From Megaustenia siamemsis (lineage: Eukaryota > Mollusca > Gastropoda > Stylommatophora > Ariophantidae), in contig JAVIAB010000139.1 in the NCBI GenBank assembly GCA_032433765.1, forward strand, positions 46,072,190 through 46,136,189: 64,000 bases of DNA, read 5' to 3'. The position numbers were made by a program, and so were the translations under genes. Below, piece after piece: positions 1 to 11,500 of this stretch. Each line of letters opens with the position of its first letter. Within the stretch, counting starts at the first letter, position 1. The notes under the pieces were generated by a model. That model saw only the letters and a list, made by a program, of their open reading frames with translations. It did not search any database and was not told the origin of the DNA.

Positions 1-180
1 CATAACATAAAAAATCATGACAAGTATCACACTAACGTCAAATGGAGACATCAGAAATCATGACACACATTGCACTGGCGTCAAATGGAGACATATCAGA
101 AATCATGACACACATCGCACTAGCGTCAAATGGAGACATAACATCATAAATAATGAAATGCATCGCACTAGCGTCCAATG
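1..180. repeat. short tandem repeat, about 4 copies
   Basis: Units of about 45-50 bases repeat the core CGTCAAATGGAGACAT followed by a segment containing ATCATGACACACAT. Copies are imperfect and run off the left edge. Apparent open frames across them are products of the repeat. They are not genes. Confidence 0.75.
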
Positions 181-239
181 CTCTCAACAAACTGATGAAC
201 ATCTGGAGATCCAAAAGTTCTCAGTAAATGAATAAAGCT

Positions 240-640
240 GAATTGAAATTGTTCAATTCCTGTATGATACCAGTGCTAAAATATGTATGTGAAAACTGGA
301 GATCCACCAAAACTTTAGATAGGAAATTAAATGCTTTTGAAAACAAATGATTTACATTTCAAACGAACTGATGAATCAAAACAAGAATATGTGTTGAGCT
401 TTATAAGTAGAAGGCATTGGAAATACATTGGTCATGTGCTGAGAATTTATGAAGAAAGACTTCCCCACCAGGTATTGACGTGGAAATCTTCTGTGAAAAA
501 AAAACAAGATAGCCCCAGAGAATTGCCACACAGATAATTAGTAGGAAAGGCTCAACCATGGGTCTAACAAATAACCAGGAACTAGCAGCAAATCGTCAAT
601 TGTGCCGTCTTCGGCCCAAGAGGAAAATGAATTAATGAAT
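240..640 (+). mobile_element. decayed RTE-like LINE 3' tail
   Basis: Broken frames resemble the C-terminal tail of the RTE-like LINE seen elsewhere in the window (compare 62830-63430). The pieces RKLNAFENK, an HWKYIGHVLR-like block and a final NRQLCRLRPKR block appear in the usual order. Frame breaks and stops show an old, inactive copy. Confidence 0.6.
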
Positions 641-1048
641 GAAATATTGAAAGGTTGTAATAAATATAGTAAGAGTGGGAAGAGCTTTAACTACAGAGAA
701 GTGAACCACAGTAAATGGAAGTGATTGGCGAAGAGGTTTTGGTGGGTGCTCTTCCTCACTGTTAGTGCTGTCTTTAATTTTGGGAATGTGATTCCAATTG
801 TTATGACCAGGATGAGACCTCAGGACAAATTTTTAATTCAAGAACGAAGACACAATTAATATGCAGCTCATACACTTATTTATTGGTCTGTATTGAATGC
901 CACAATTCTTTCCTTCCCCAGTCAAGTCTTTTACTTATATTTTATACAAATCACTGTCATTTTGTTTTTGTCAATAAGTCATACTATTCTGTTGTTGATC
1001 AGGTATTGTTGTTGTTACAGACCATGTTTCTTTCTTATTATATTGCAG

Positions 1049-1185
1049 CTCAGCTTCCGACCCAGTATAGAAGAGCTAAGAGAGAGAAAAATTATCGACT
1101 TTAGTGATTATGTAGAGGTTACTGATGCACATGAGTATGACAGACGAGCAGACAAACCTGGACCAAACTCACTCCCAGAGACAAG
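1049..1185 (+). CDS. PHACTR: PHACTR-type gene, RPEL and PP1-binding exon (one-base frameshift)
   Basis: This exon encodes the last RPEL motif of a phosphatase and actin regulator ([11 protein letters not shown]), which binds G-actin. It continues into the PP1-binding string: an RVxF-like KIIDF, then SDYVEVTDA and YDRRADKP. It follows a TTGCAG acceptor and ends at AG|GTAAGT. The exon is 137 bases long, whereas a phase-0 to phase-0 exon needs 138. After DKP the frame shifts, and the other frame reads WTKLTPRDK, the expected family sequence. One base is therefore missing at CCTGG (expected CCTTGG), just before the conserved tryptophan of the PP1 string. The next exon continues in phase 0. I read this as a real gene with a likely assembly error. 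A true disabling mutation cannot be excluded. Confidence 0.88.
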
Positions 1186-1310
1186 GTAAGTGTTTGCTTC
1201 TGAAGAACACTCATCATAGATTATATAGTGTTGTTGGTGAACAAATGTAACAATTATATAACACAATATTCTTCTCAACAATCTACTACTAGTGCCAAAT
1301 GTGCATACTA

Positions 1311-2128
1311 TAGTCCGTTCAGAAATTCATAATCACACCTGAATTAGTATTGCGTGATAACCGCTTGTAATTTTGGTTTCAAAATTTGCATGCAATCTTA
1401 GAATATTGATGACGTTATAGAAATATTTTTTGCTCTGTCTAGTCTAAAAGTTTTCTTCTTTAGGCTATATTAAATTCACCCTGTTCGAATTTGACACCAT
1501 TTTAGGATATATACATTAATTTGGTGCGGTCGTTCACGTAAAATAGTTTGGCTATTGCAGAAATACTAACTTCAGGAAAATCCCGTGCACAAAACTGAAT
1601 TGTTATTGAACGACATGATGCATCACGGCCTAGGCATTAATTACCGAAGGGAAGGCGTATCTTTATTAATTTTGTGAAGACTCAGTAGACAATTTGTTGA
1701 CTTTAAATACCAACATTTATATCTAAATTACAATGAGTTTGAAATGCAAATTTATAGCTATGCAAAAAGTTACTTTTTTACTATATCAGCAGTTGTAACC
1801 AATTGAATTCATGTTTGCAAATACACATAACGAACAACACCCACAATTAAGCACTATGTAGATACACCTCTGACAAGAATTTCCGTAAACTGGAACATTT
1901 AACACGATTACTGTAAACTCTAAAATTTGAATCAACTTGTGTGATATCGTCATAAAAGATCAAAGGAATTTGCTGATGTGCAAAATCTGTTGTGTTTGTG
2001 GAATAAAAAATACCAAAATCTTTGTGTCATCAATATTCTAAGATTGCATGCAAATTTTGAAACCAAAATAACAAGCGGTTATCACGCAATACTAATTCAG
2101 GTGTGATTATGAATTTCTGAACGGACTA
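1311..2128. mobile_element. non-autonomous DNA transposon with about 105-bp terminal inverted repeats
   Basis: The ends are inverted copies of each other over about 105 bases with one obvious mismatch. Each end starts TAGTCCGTTCAGAAATTC and is flanked by TA, as expected for a Tc1/mariner-type target duplication. The 818-bp interior has no coding frame. It lies in a PHACTR intron, directly beside the 3' end of a LINE fragment. Confidence 0.85.
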
Positions 2129-2132
2129 TAGT

Positions 2133-2960
2133 CATCATCATGTACCATACTGGTTGGCGTAGACGATCATGTCCTTCTACAATCTTCTATCTACAGTGCA
2201 TCGTATCAGTTTTGTTGTTGACTGTTTGCCATGCCATGACACCAAGCTATCTAGTATTTTCTCTCTTTGTCGTCCGTGACCTCTCTTTCCTAGTATTTTG
2301 CCAGTTGTAACCAAGTATTCCAACTTTCCTCTTCTCATGATGTTCCCGAAAAATGTTGATTGCTTCTTTCTGATGTTTTTTTAAGAGCTCCCTTTTTGTG
2401 TTGGCCTCTTTGAGAATTTCCTCATTGGTCCAGGGAACTTTCAACATTTTTCTGAAAAATCCCATCTCTGTAGCCTCTAATCGTCATTTCATTTGTTTGT
2501 CTACTGTCCATGATTCGCTTCCATAGGTCAGAATTGGATCTATATAGCACTGATGAACTCTCTCACTTCTATTGACATAGATTTGTTGCATAAGATATTT
2601 TTCATTTTCTTAAATACTATTTTGGCCTGAGCTATTCTGCTTTTTATTTCTGTGGTGCATCTCCCATCTGATGTTATTATTGTGCCCAAGTATTTGAAAT
2701 GTTGCACTTGTTTCAGATTTGTCCTGTTTATTTTTATGCTGTATGACGGTGATGATTGTTTCTTTGATATGACCATTACTTCTGTTTTCTTACTATTCAG
2801 ACTCAGACCTTTCTTATTGCTTTCTTTTACTATTATGTCTATCATTTCTTGTAGTTCATTCTCTGTCTCTGCTATTAAGACATCCGCATATCGCAAATTA
2901 TTTATGTTGTGACCTTTGACTTTAATTCCTTGTTTTGTCTACTATTGATCTCATAATATG
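2133..2960 (-). mobile_element. LINE fragment, reverse transcriptase C-terminal part
   Basis: Minus-strand frames read LRYADVLIAETENELQEM, then KYLGTIITSDGRCTTEI, then the tail WKRIMDSRQTNEM. This is the part of a non-LTR reverse transcriptase after the YADD box plus the C-terminal tail. The copy has frameshifts and stops. The same family occurs at 31671-32090 and 55408-56200. The 3' end is the low-coordinate end, starting CATCATGTACCATAC. Confidence 0.82.
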
Positions 2961-4213
2961 TTCGCTGTAGAATGAAAACAAATCCTGCGACAGAACACAG
3001 ACTTGTCTGACTCCATGTTTTATATATTGGAATTGTCCTGTTTGGTTGAATACTAGTAGCTAATGAAAATCATCATAAAGAATCAAATTGGTTAAAAGCC
3101 AGTGCAGGATCATATTTAAAAACAGCAAATCAAATGATTTTGACATGTAACATGATTGTGAACAGCCCTCAGAGAGTTTTAACTTTCAGAACTAGTGCAA
3201 GTAAGATAATGGTTAATGAGCAAGGATCACATTGAGTATCATGCAGGAGAAACATATCACAACATTGACCCAAACAGTCCATTTTCCCTTTACACAGAAT
3301 GATGAGAGTAGTAGAGGTAAGGAAGTCAAGTAAAGATTAGCTCATTAACTACCTCATTTTTGATTCCTGCACCAGAATTCTTTAATGTGAGAACAAGTGG
3401 TTGATTTGAGTGTACAGATTGGTCACTGGTGAAGATTATTGTGGTCATGGCCAGATTTTTTTTCTACTTAGCTGTTAATGGGTCAGGAGGTGTTTGTAAA
3501 GACATTCTGACCACTATAGATAAACACAAAGATTGTAGTACGCAGCATGATATTCCATATATTGAATATTTTATATTTGTGCCTATTCACTCCAAGTCAA
3601 ACTTAATCCATTCTCTTGCAAATCAACAACCCATCCATTCATCTCTTCATTCATTCATCTCTAATATTTGTTCTGCTTGCTGTGTTATTTATTGTATTAA
3701 TTTTTACTTTATGTGTTAAAATGCATCAGTAAATGTGTATGTTTAAGGTGACGAATGTTTACCGAATGAACAGGCAGCCTCCTTGATTTAAATATTTGTG
3801 TGCATTCATGCATGAAATTATTAATAGAACTTTTTCTTAAATCAGCAAAAGTTACAATTTTGTTCAGCCAATGTTCTAAAGAATGTAAAAATCAATCAAA
3901 ACATACTAACAAATCAGTATCTGGCTTTAGAATTGTAAGTGTATACATTTACATATATTTACATTTATGAGATGCTTATTTCCTAATTTTTGTCAATTAA
4001 ATGTTTTAATCTACATATTCCCTGTGATAAGGAGATGAATAAAGAAATGTGTGCATTTCCCCAACAATACAGTGCAAAACACTGGGCTTGTAAGAGATCA
4101 CTAATAATCAACATAATGTTCAGTCATATTTGTCTATTGTCATTGCATGATGTGACTGAATACATAACTACATGTTTTAGATACCACTTGACAGATTATT
4201 CTTTTATGACTAG
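2961..4213. other. intronic sequence, nothing recognised
   Basis: AT-rich sequence with scattered short open frames on both strands that show no family resemblance. It lies between a LINE fragment and the next PHACTR exon. Confidence 0.5.
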
Positions 4214-4290
4214 GCTGCAATCCGCAAGGAATTGAATGAGTTCAAGAGCAAAGAAATGGATGTACATGAAGAAAGTCGGCATTTAACAAG
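4214..4290 (+). CDS. PHACTR: PHACTR-type gene, penultimate coding exon
   Basis: The exon reads AAIRKELNEFKSKEM then DVHEESRHLTR, the highly conserved C-terminal helix of PHACTR proteins, which contacts protein phosphatase 1. It starts after TGACTAG and ends at AG|GTGAGT. Its 77 bases leave a split arginine codon (AG|A) that is completed exactly by the exon at 8024. Without splicing the frame would stop at once (AGG TGA). The phase matches the intact form of the preceding exon. Confidence 0.92.
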
Positions 4291-4654
4291 GTGAGTTTGG
4301 CATTTAATGAGCTGATTTGATATTTAACAGGGTAACTTGGTATTTAATGTGCTGAACTGACATTTAACCCTAGATTATAATACCTATAGGTATATAGGTC
4401 AGGTCAGGTAATTTTGCCTGCTACTGTATGCAGTAAACAGTACAACCTGTGGCTGCCCTGCTGCCTTGCAGGTAAGCTCAGGAGAGTAAAAGGCTAAGGG
4501 AGGGTAACCCGAAGTAAAACAACCCCACTGCCTTGTGGGTGAGACTTTTTAGTCAAAGGCTAGCGGAGCCAACCATAAACAAACCGACGGAAGGCAACAG
4601 AAAACCACAGTCGTAATTTCTTTGTACAATCATGAATCGCCACAATTGGAGGTC

Positions 4655-5420
4655 ATAATATAAATAATCTAAGGTATGCTGATGATACAGTCTTAATCGC
4701 TAAGAGTGAAAATGAGTTACAAGAAATGTTGGACATTATAGTGAAAGAAAGCAAAAATAAAGGACTCAGCTATAATAGCAAAAAGACTGAGGTAATGGTA
4801 ACAACAAAGAAAAAGACATCACCTCAGTGCAAAATAAAGACTAGTGGAACAATATTAAAACAGGTAAATGAATTTAAATATTTGGGAACTTTGTTAACCT
4901 CAGACGGGAGATGTACAAAAGAGGTGAGATGCAGAATGGCTCAGGCAAAAGCAGCTTTCCAAAAAATGAGGAAGATACTATGCAATCCATTTTTGACAAG
5001 AGAAACAAGAAAAAGAGTTCTTAAATGTTATGTAGAGCCAGTTTTAACATATGAATGCGAATCATGGACAATAGGACAACAGACAAGAAAATCACTGGAG
5101 TCTGTAGAAATGTGGTTTTACAGAAGAATGTTGAGAGTACCATGGACAGCTAAGAAGAGTAATGAAGATGTTCTGAGAGAGGTCAAAGCAAAAAGAGAGC
5201 TAATATCCTATATTAGGAAGAAACAATCATTATTTTTTTTGGCCATTTAATGAGAAGGGAACAACTGAATATATTGTGACACCTGGGAAAATTGAGGGAT
5301 GAAGTGATAGAGGGAAGCGAATAGAAAAGATACCAGACAGCTTAAGAGAAAGGCTTGGCAGAAGATCAACAACTGAAATGATAATTACAAATAATTATAT
5401 TATATAAACAATAAATTAAA
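4655..5420 (+). mobile_element. LINE fragment, reverse transcriptase C-terminal part
   Basis: Frames read LRYADDTVLIAKSENELQEM (the YADD catalytic box), then KYLGTLLTSDGRC, MAQAKAAFQKMRKI, YVEPVLTYECESW and RRMLRVPWTA. It is 5'-truncated. A sister copy with the same insertions lies at 60235-61167. The 3' region is frameshifted. Confidence 0.85.
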
Positions 5421-5444
5421 ATGTTGCATAGAGCTCTTAGTGTC

Positions 5445-5870
5445 TCACCATCCATCTCTATTGTTGATGTGATGTTCATTCTTATCTAATGAGTCTATGC
5501 CTGCAAACTTTGCTTCTATTATAAGTGTTCTTGTTATTGTCTCTCTAGGTCTCTCTCTTTTCCTGTATCCTAATGTTTCCCATAGAAGAGCCTGATTTGA
5601 ATTTCTCGTGTTGTCATTTCTCAACACATGTCTGACATATGTCCCTCTTCTCTTCCTAATTGTAGATGAGACTGTTGGTTTCATGGCCAGTTCTTTTATC
5701 TCTGTATTAGTCTTGAATTCATTCCATTGTGCGCAGAGTATTCTTCTTAGACACTTGTTTTCAAAAGCGTTTAGTTTTCTCTCATTCTCTTTTGTTTTAG
5801 CTTTCTCTTGTATTGCAGTGTTATCCCACCTAATTTTAGTTTAATAATTCTTGTTTAATAATATTATTGA
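5445..5870 (-). mobile_element. RTE-like LINE 3' tail, degenerate
   Basis: The minus strand encodes MKPTVSSTIRKRRGTYVRHV, then NQALLWETLGYRKRERPRET and AKFAGIDSL. This is the C-terminal tail of the RTE-like family (compare RRWSYVGHVMRRDNN and GKRKRGRPRETLRRTLM at 62.8-63.4 kb). Frames break upstream. Confidence 0.75.
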
Positions 5871-8023
5871 AGTTTTTTATTCATTTTTGCCTTTTATTTT
5901 GGTAATCTTTGTTGGCTGTGTGGTGCTGCATCAGTGTAGCATCGCTTATTAACCACAAAGGTTGTGCCATCATTTACTATTTTAAATAACCTTATTATTA
6001 CCTTAGTGTCTAGAGAAACACTTAAAAGAACATTGAGGTGAGTGCCAGCAACACCAGGTATCAGCACCCTGGAAGAGATTGAGAGGCTCACACAGAATGT
6101 GGTGAGGTACATAGCAGGTCCTGCGCAAGGTCTGACACTTGATAACAATGATTATTGGACATTGTCTAAAATTTCTGTCTTATATGCCATCTTTGGCTTG
6201 AAAGGACAATAGATAGATATATGGATGGATGTGTGGGTGGGTGGCAGGCAGGCAGCCTCTCAAATGGAAAATATCAGGTCACAGAACAACAGAAAAAGAT
6301 GACCTTGAGAAACACTGAAAATAACTCTAACAAATGAGGCAAGTATAGACTCACTCTCTATAATTGAACAGCCTGCCCAGAATAGAGACAACTGGCGGGA
6401 GACTCTACGAGCCTATGTGTTGTCTAACAGCACTGGAAGGATCAAGAAGAATAGCTATTGGCTCTTGCTTTTCACGGTCATAGTAAGCGAACTAAACAGC
6501 CTGAGATGCTCTAGACAAATATATACAGGAGTTTATGTTTTTTAATTCTTCATACAAATAGAAATTATCACTTTATTGTTTAGTAAAATGCAATTTGTTT
6601 ACAAAATATTTATTGCCATTTTTGTTTAGTGTTCTTATTTAGCCATTTAAATTATGAAAAATATGGCATGTTATGTGGATGCCACTTGTGCTTAGTTCAT
6701 ATTTTATCTAGTTATATGAAGACCCCATCGGACAAATACATTGATCATGTTGGATTGGACAGAAACATCAACATTAAACATAGGCTAAATACCATGAGGC
6801 TAATTTTGTGAAAACTGTACAGAAGTTAGAACCATCTGGTAAAAAAACAAGGCAGACCCAGAGAATTACTGTGCAGAACAATTACAAGGAAAATCTCAAC
6901 CATGGAACTAAGAGACAAGCGAGAACTACAAGAAATAGTAGCAAATCATCTGTCATGGAGAACTAAGACTTATGTGCTGTCTTTGGTCTGAGAGGAAAAT
7001 GAATGAAAAAATTAATAAATATAAGTAACATTAAAGAACTAAGGGCTTGCTGTAACAAACACGTTCACATACTTGCAACATACTTTCTAAACATATTAGC
7101 ATCAGATAGGGACATCAATAAAGATAACATTAAGTGAATAAAAAAGGCCACAAAAGAGTTTGCTAATCCAAATAATGTTTGAAGATCTACTTAGCACAGA
7201 AACAACAACAAATGTAAGGATAGTGGTGTATTTCCAGTGCTGTCAGGTTGATTTAAAATGCTGAAGAACAACAGAGACATCAGGAATGTTATATTTTATC
7301 AATTCTGCAGGAGAAATATTCTCAGAATATTTTTACCAATCAGGACAAACATCCAAGAACTACTTAAAAGGTGCACACAAGAGAAAATGCATACAGTGAA
7401 ATGAGGCAGATGTTAGAGCTAGATATGCTCATTAAAGCTATCCAGTCAACCCCAAACAGTACTTCAACTGAGAGGGGTCAGTGACTCCGGGTGAGTGAAT
7501 GCATCGGATCAGTGAACAGCTTAACCAGAAGCCACTCCCTGTCCAAGCCCTTGAAAACAGACAAACCAATCTGGGTAAGTGAGTAGAGATTGAAGAAGGA
7601 AGGCAATATAGGGCTCAAAAATGCTGTAGCTGAAGATGGATGTATCGGGCTGAAAGGTGCAGATATCATGACTTGCTGTAAGCTATTGATACAACACCTC
7701 TACGCCCACATAAGTTGCTTTAAAGAGTGGTTGATGAAGAGGAGTAGCCTTTTGATGTACACAGAAGAAGTTGAAGAGTGAGACATTAATCACAAGAACT
7801 GGTGGAGAACAATGCAACATTGAGGAACAAACTAAGGGTGTCCTCCAATGAATGGGAACAGACCATGTAAAATGAAGGATTTTTGCTGCCATTCAAGACA
7901 CCACCACAAGACATATAGGCTACAGACATCACTGTCTCTCTTTGGCTAAGAATAAGAAAAATAAAAATGTTATCAATAGCACACCACCTTTAACAATTTG
8001 CTATTTTGCTTTTCATTCAACAG
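5871..8023. other. PHACTR last intron: old LINE and SINE fragments
   Basis: 6260-6460 and 6690-7010 resemble decayed LINE tails on the plus strand; the latter reads DHVGLDRNINIKHRLN followed by a REL-rich tail. 7480-7800 is SINE-like and matches the inverse strand of 19785-20010. The rest shows no recognisable gene. The intron ends in a strong pyrimidine tract, TTTTGCTTTTCATTCAACAG. Confidence 0.55.
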
Positions 8024-8039
8024 ATTTCACAAACCTTGA
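8024..8039 (+). CDS. PHACTR: PHACTR-type gene, terminal coding exon
   Basis: After a strong pyrimidine tract and CAACAG acceptor, the exon supplies A, completing the split arginine codon, and then reads FHKP followed by TGA. Vertebrate PHACTR proteins end RFHRP, so this matches the expected C-terminus at the correct phase. The coding part is only 16 bases. The 3' UTR follows; the first AATAAA downstream is at 8616 and others lie near 8951 and 8982. Confidence 0.85.
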
Positions 8040-8265
8040 TGAGATTGGACCTTTAATAATGTTTGGTTCTTGTCATAATCATTCTGGAACTTTCAGCCTT
8101 GTTAAATACTTGCTTACAAAGTGCTCCCTCATGTTTGATTCACCTTGTCCCTTGTAAGCCCACCAAGTCATCAGCTAGCAGACCCCAGCAGTTTCAGATA
8201 TTCCAGACAACGGTTTATTAGTTTATGATGTAGCATGCTGTTAGTTGTTTGTTCTAAGATAAGTG

Positions 8266-8332
<67 letters not shown>

Positions 8333-8700
8333 GTATACATATTATGTTATGGACTATATGAATACTGAATGCAGCATGTGACATTTATGGGACATTTTTT
8401 AATTTGCACAAATAATGAAAGTTGATGGCAGATCACTCTTGCAAGTTCTGACCATCATAATGAATCAAATGGCTGGCTTTTAAGATTTTGCTCTGATATT
8501 TTCAACATGTTGTCAACTCTATTGGTCTCAAAACTATTGTGTATAAATTTCTTATTTTACGCAAGAGGTTAATCTTATCCTCACTTGCCATAAATGATAT
8601 GTGACTGAATTATTCAATAAATGGATAAATCATTCTTCTTTGCTGCATTTTGTAGCAGCATGTTTGTATAGGTGTGTTTGTTAAAAATGTAATATGTTGG
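8040..8700 (+). other. probable PHACTR 3' UTR start with TA microsatellite
   Basis: No open frame of interest. It contains a TA microsatellite at about 8268-8327 and a candidate polyadenylation signal AATAAA at 8616-8621. UTR status is inferred only from its position after the stop codon. Confidence 0.4.
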
Positions 8701-8760
8701 TATGTATGCGTCTTTCTGGCTGCTCTTATATGTATATATAAGATTTCTCTATATATACAA

Positions 8761-8761
<1 letters not shown>

Positions 8762-8852
<91 letters not shown>
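8762..8852. repeat. compound (TA)n-(GA)n microsatellite
   Basis: An alternating TA tract to about 8819 passes directly into an AG tract to about 8852. Open frames across it (YIYIYI, RERERE) are artefacts of the repeat. Confidence 0.95.
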
Positions 8853-8857
<5 letters not shown>

Positions 8858-9330
8858 CATATGAAAACCATAATGAGTGGTTCATTAAAATATAGATATA
8901 GAATGATGCTGCAAAGTCAGTGTACAGCTGTTTTATTTTAATACACATGTAATAAAGCATCACAGTGATGTAAACAGTCGATTTAATAAAGGAATTCTTG
9001 TTTTAGCTTGTTCATTCTAGTATTTGTTATCTTCAAAACACTAACCTGTCATGTCACATTTTTTTCCCAACTAATTCAAATTTTCAGACTGGTAAATCCA
9101 CTCTTAAGTTGATGCTTAATGTGTTTATCACATTCGTTCACCTGTTTTGCATTTGTAAAACATTAATTCACCTGTTTTGCATTTGTAAAACATTAATTTC
9201 AGTAACAGTTAAGCTTTCTTTCAAAGTGAAAATCTTGGGTAAAATTAGTTAATTCCGAAATAAAACTGAAGCTGTGGACTACCTTCAACTTGCATATAGA
9301 TTTCTTGATCCAGATTAAAATGGTCATCAG

Positions 9331-10293
9331 TAGGGTTCGGATTTTTATGACATGTCATATTTTTTTCCTGACATCTATTTTTATAATCCAAGTTAAAGCC
9401 AACATGTTTCATTACTTTCTGAACACTCTGTTTTTGTTGGTCAAATAAATACATATTTTGACCATAATTTGGATTTAGGTCATATTTTGGCCAAACTGGG
9501 GCATAAATTCACATGTTTGGTTATATTTGGTGTCATTTTAGGTACAATAAGACTTTCATTTATTTCGATGACCCTTTATTAAGCAGAACAAAATTGGCTT
9601 TGTAATTTTATTGCTTAGAAATACTTAAACTTGCCTGAATAAATGCAGCGTGTCTATAACTCAGACAATGTAATTCAAAATAAATGTTTAGGTGGAAAAT
9701 TAAAGACCACTTTCAGTTCATTTCACTCAGGATAACTGTTTAAAGTTCAGATATAAAAGGTGATGAACCTGATCTCTCAGCAAATGACCTGACATTTCTT
9801 AAATTTGCACCTGTGATATCTTGCAATGTAAAACAAAGTGTTTCAAAGTATGAAACCATACTCACTGATAATAGGCAATCTTTCAAATTTGAAAATTCAT
9901 GTGTTGTTATCAGCTGCAATTGCACAAATGATGAAAACTCAAATGTGATAAGTAAAGTGTTATCTATTAAGCTCAAATGTGATAAGTCAAGTGTTTTCTT
10001 TTAAACTGGAAATCCAGATTAAAGCATCACAACTTTACCGTCTTCAACATGGGTATTATGTGACAATTTGGTCAGTATTTTTACACATCTATTTTCTACG
10101 ATTCTAAAAATTTAATAATTTAACGTAATTATTAATAACAAATGAGTAGTTAATTTGTCATATTATGGTCTATTTTTCATTTTTAGGTCATATTTTGCAT
10201 CTTTTTTGGTCTAAATGCAAGCATGCTAAGCTTGTATTTCAATTATTTATAGGTCATATTTGACATTTTTAGGTCATAAAAATCTGAGCCCTA
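9331..10293. mobile_element. hAT-like non-autonomous DNA transposon
   Basis: The left end TAGGGTTCGGATTTTTATGA and right end, read inward TAGGGCTCAGATTTTTATGA, are terminal inverted repeats. The element is flanked by a perfect 8-bp duplication GTCATCAG at 9323-9330 and 10294-10301, the signature of hAT insertion. Subterminal sequence repeats GGTCATATTT several times on both strands. The 963 bp contain no transposase. It sits just left of a minisatellite whose sequence resumes across the duplication. Confidence 0.88.
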
Positions 10294-10307
10294 GTCATCA
10301 GGAACAT

Positions 10308-10790
10308 GGTCAGGATGAAAAGATTTCAGCTTCTGTGTATCATTATATTGGTCTTCAGGAACTAATGAGTTCATGGTGAATAGATTTCAGCTTCTGTGTA
10401 TCGTTATATTGGTCTTCAGGAACTAATGAGTTCATGGTGAATAGATTTCAGCTTCTGTGTATCGTTATATTGGTCTTCAGGAACTAATGAGTTCATGGTG
10501 AATAGATTTCAGCTTCTGTGTATCGTTATATTGGTCTTCAGGAACTAATGAGTTCATGGTGAATAGATTTCAGCTTCTGTGTATCATTATATTGGTCTTC
10601 AGGAACTAATGAGTTCATGGTGAATAGATTTCAGCTTCTGTGTATCATTATAATGGTCTTCAGGAACTAATGAGTTCATGGTGAATAGATTTCAGCTTCT
10701 GTGTATCGTTATATTGGTCTTCAGGAACTAATGAGTTCATGGTGAATAGATTTCAGCTTCTGTGTATCATTATAATGGTCTTCAATCATG
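10308..10790. repeat. 61-bp minisatellite, about 8 copies
   Basis: The unit includes TTCAGCTTCTGTGTATC, TTGGTCTTCAGGAACTAATG and AGTTCATGGTGAATAGA and recurs every 61 bases from about 10320 to 10790. Differences are single-base. The last copy is cut short at TCTTCAATCATG. Confidence 0.95.
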
Positions 10791-10796
10791 TTTGTC

Positions 10797-11500
10797 TTCA
10801 AAGTAATTTAAATTTATAGTTGTACACAGACTTTGTAGCCATTCTTCATGTTGGAAAGTGTGTCTCTGTTTGTTGTGATGCCACCGAACACATTTATAGT
10901 TGTACACAGACTTTGTAGACATCCTTCATCTTGGAAAGTGTGTCTGTTATTGTTTGTTGTGATGCCACCAAACACATTTATAGTTGTACGCAGACTTTGT
11001 AGTCATCCTTCATGTTGGAAAGTGTGTCTCTGTTATTGTTTGTTGTGATGCCACCAAACACATTTATAGTTGTACGCAGACTTTGTAGCCATCCTTCATC
11101 TTGGAAAGTGTGTCTCTGTTATTGTTTGTTGTGATGCCACCAAACACATTTATAGTTGTACACAGACTTTGTAGCCATCCTTCATCTTTGAAAGTGTGTC
11201 TCTGTTATTGTTTGTTGTGATGCCACCAAACACATTTATAGTTGTACACAGACTTTGTAGCCATCCTTCATCTTGGAAAGTGTGTCTCTGTTATTGTTTG
11301 TTGTGATGCCACCAAACACATTTATAGTTGTACACAGACTTTGTAGCCAGCCATCCTTCACCTTGGAAAGTGTGTCTCTGTTATTGTTTGTTGTGATGCC
11401 ACCAAACACATTTATAGTTGTACACAGACTTTGTAGCCATCCTTCACCTTGGAAAGTGTGTCTCTGTTATTGTTTGTTGTGATGCAACCGAACACATTTC
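10797..11500. repeat. about 86-bp minisatellite, about 8 copies
   Basis: The unit contains TTATAGTTGTACACAGACTT, TTGGAAAGTGTGTCTC and TGTTGTGATGCCACCAAACA. Spacing is 84-90 bases because of small indels (CTCTG present or absent, CAGC duplicated near 11346). It directly follows the 61-bp array but shares no obvious sequence with it. Open frames on either strand here are repeat products. Confidence 0.93.

Noticed and set aside
8610..8963. Open frames of RERERE and YIYIYI repeats
   Set aside because: Translation of a TA/GA microsatellite on both strands.
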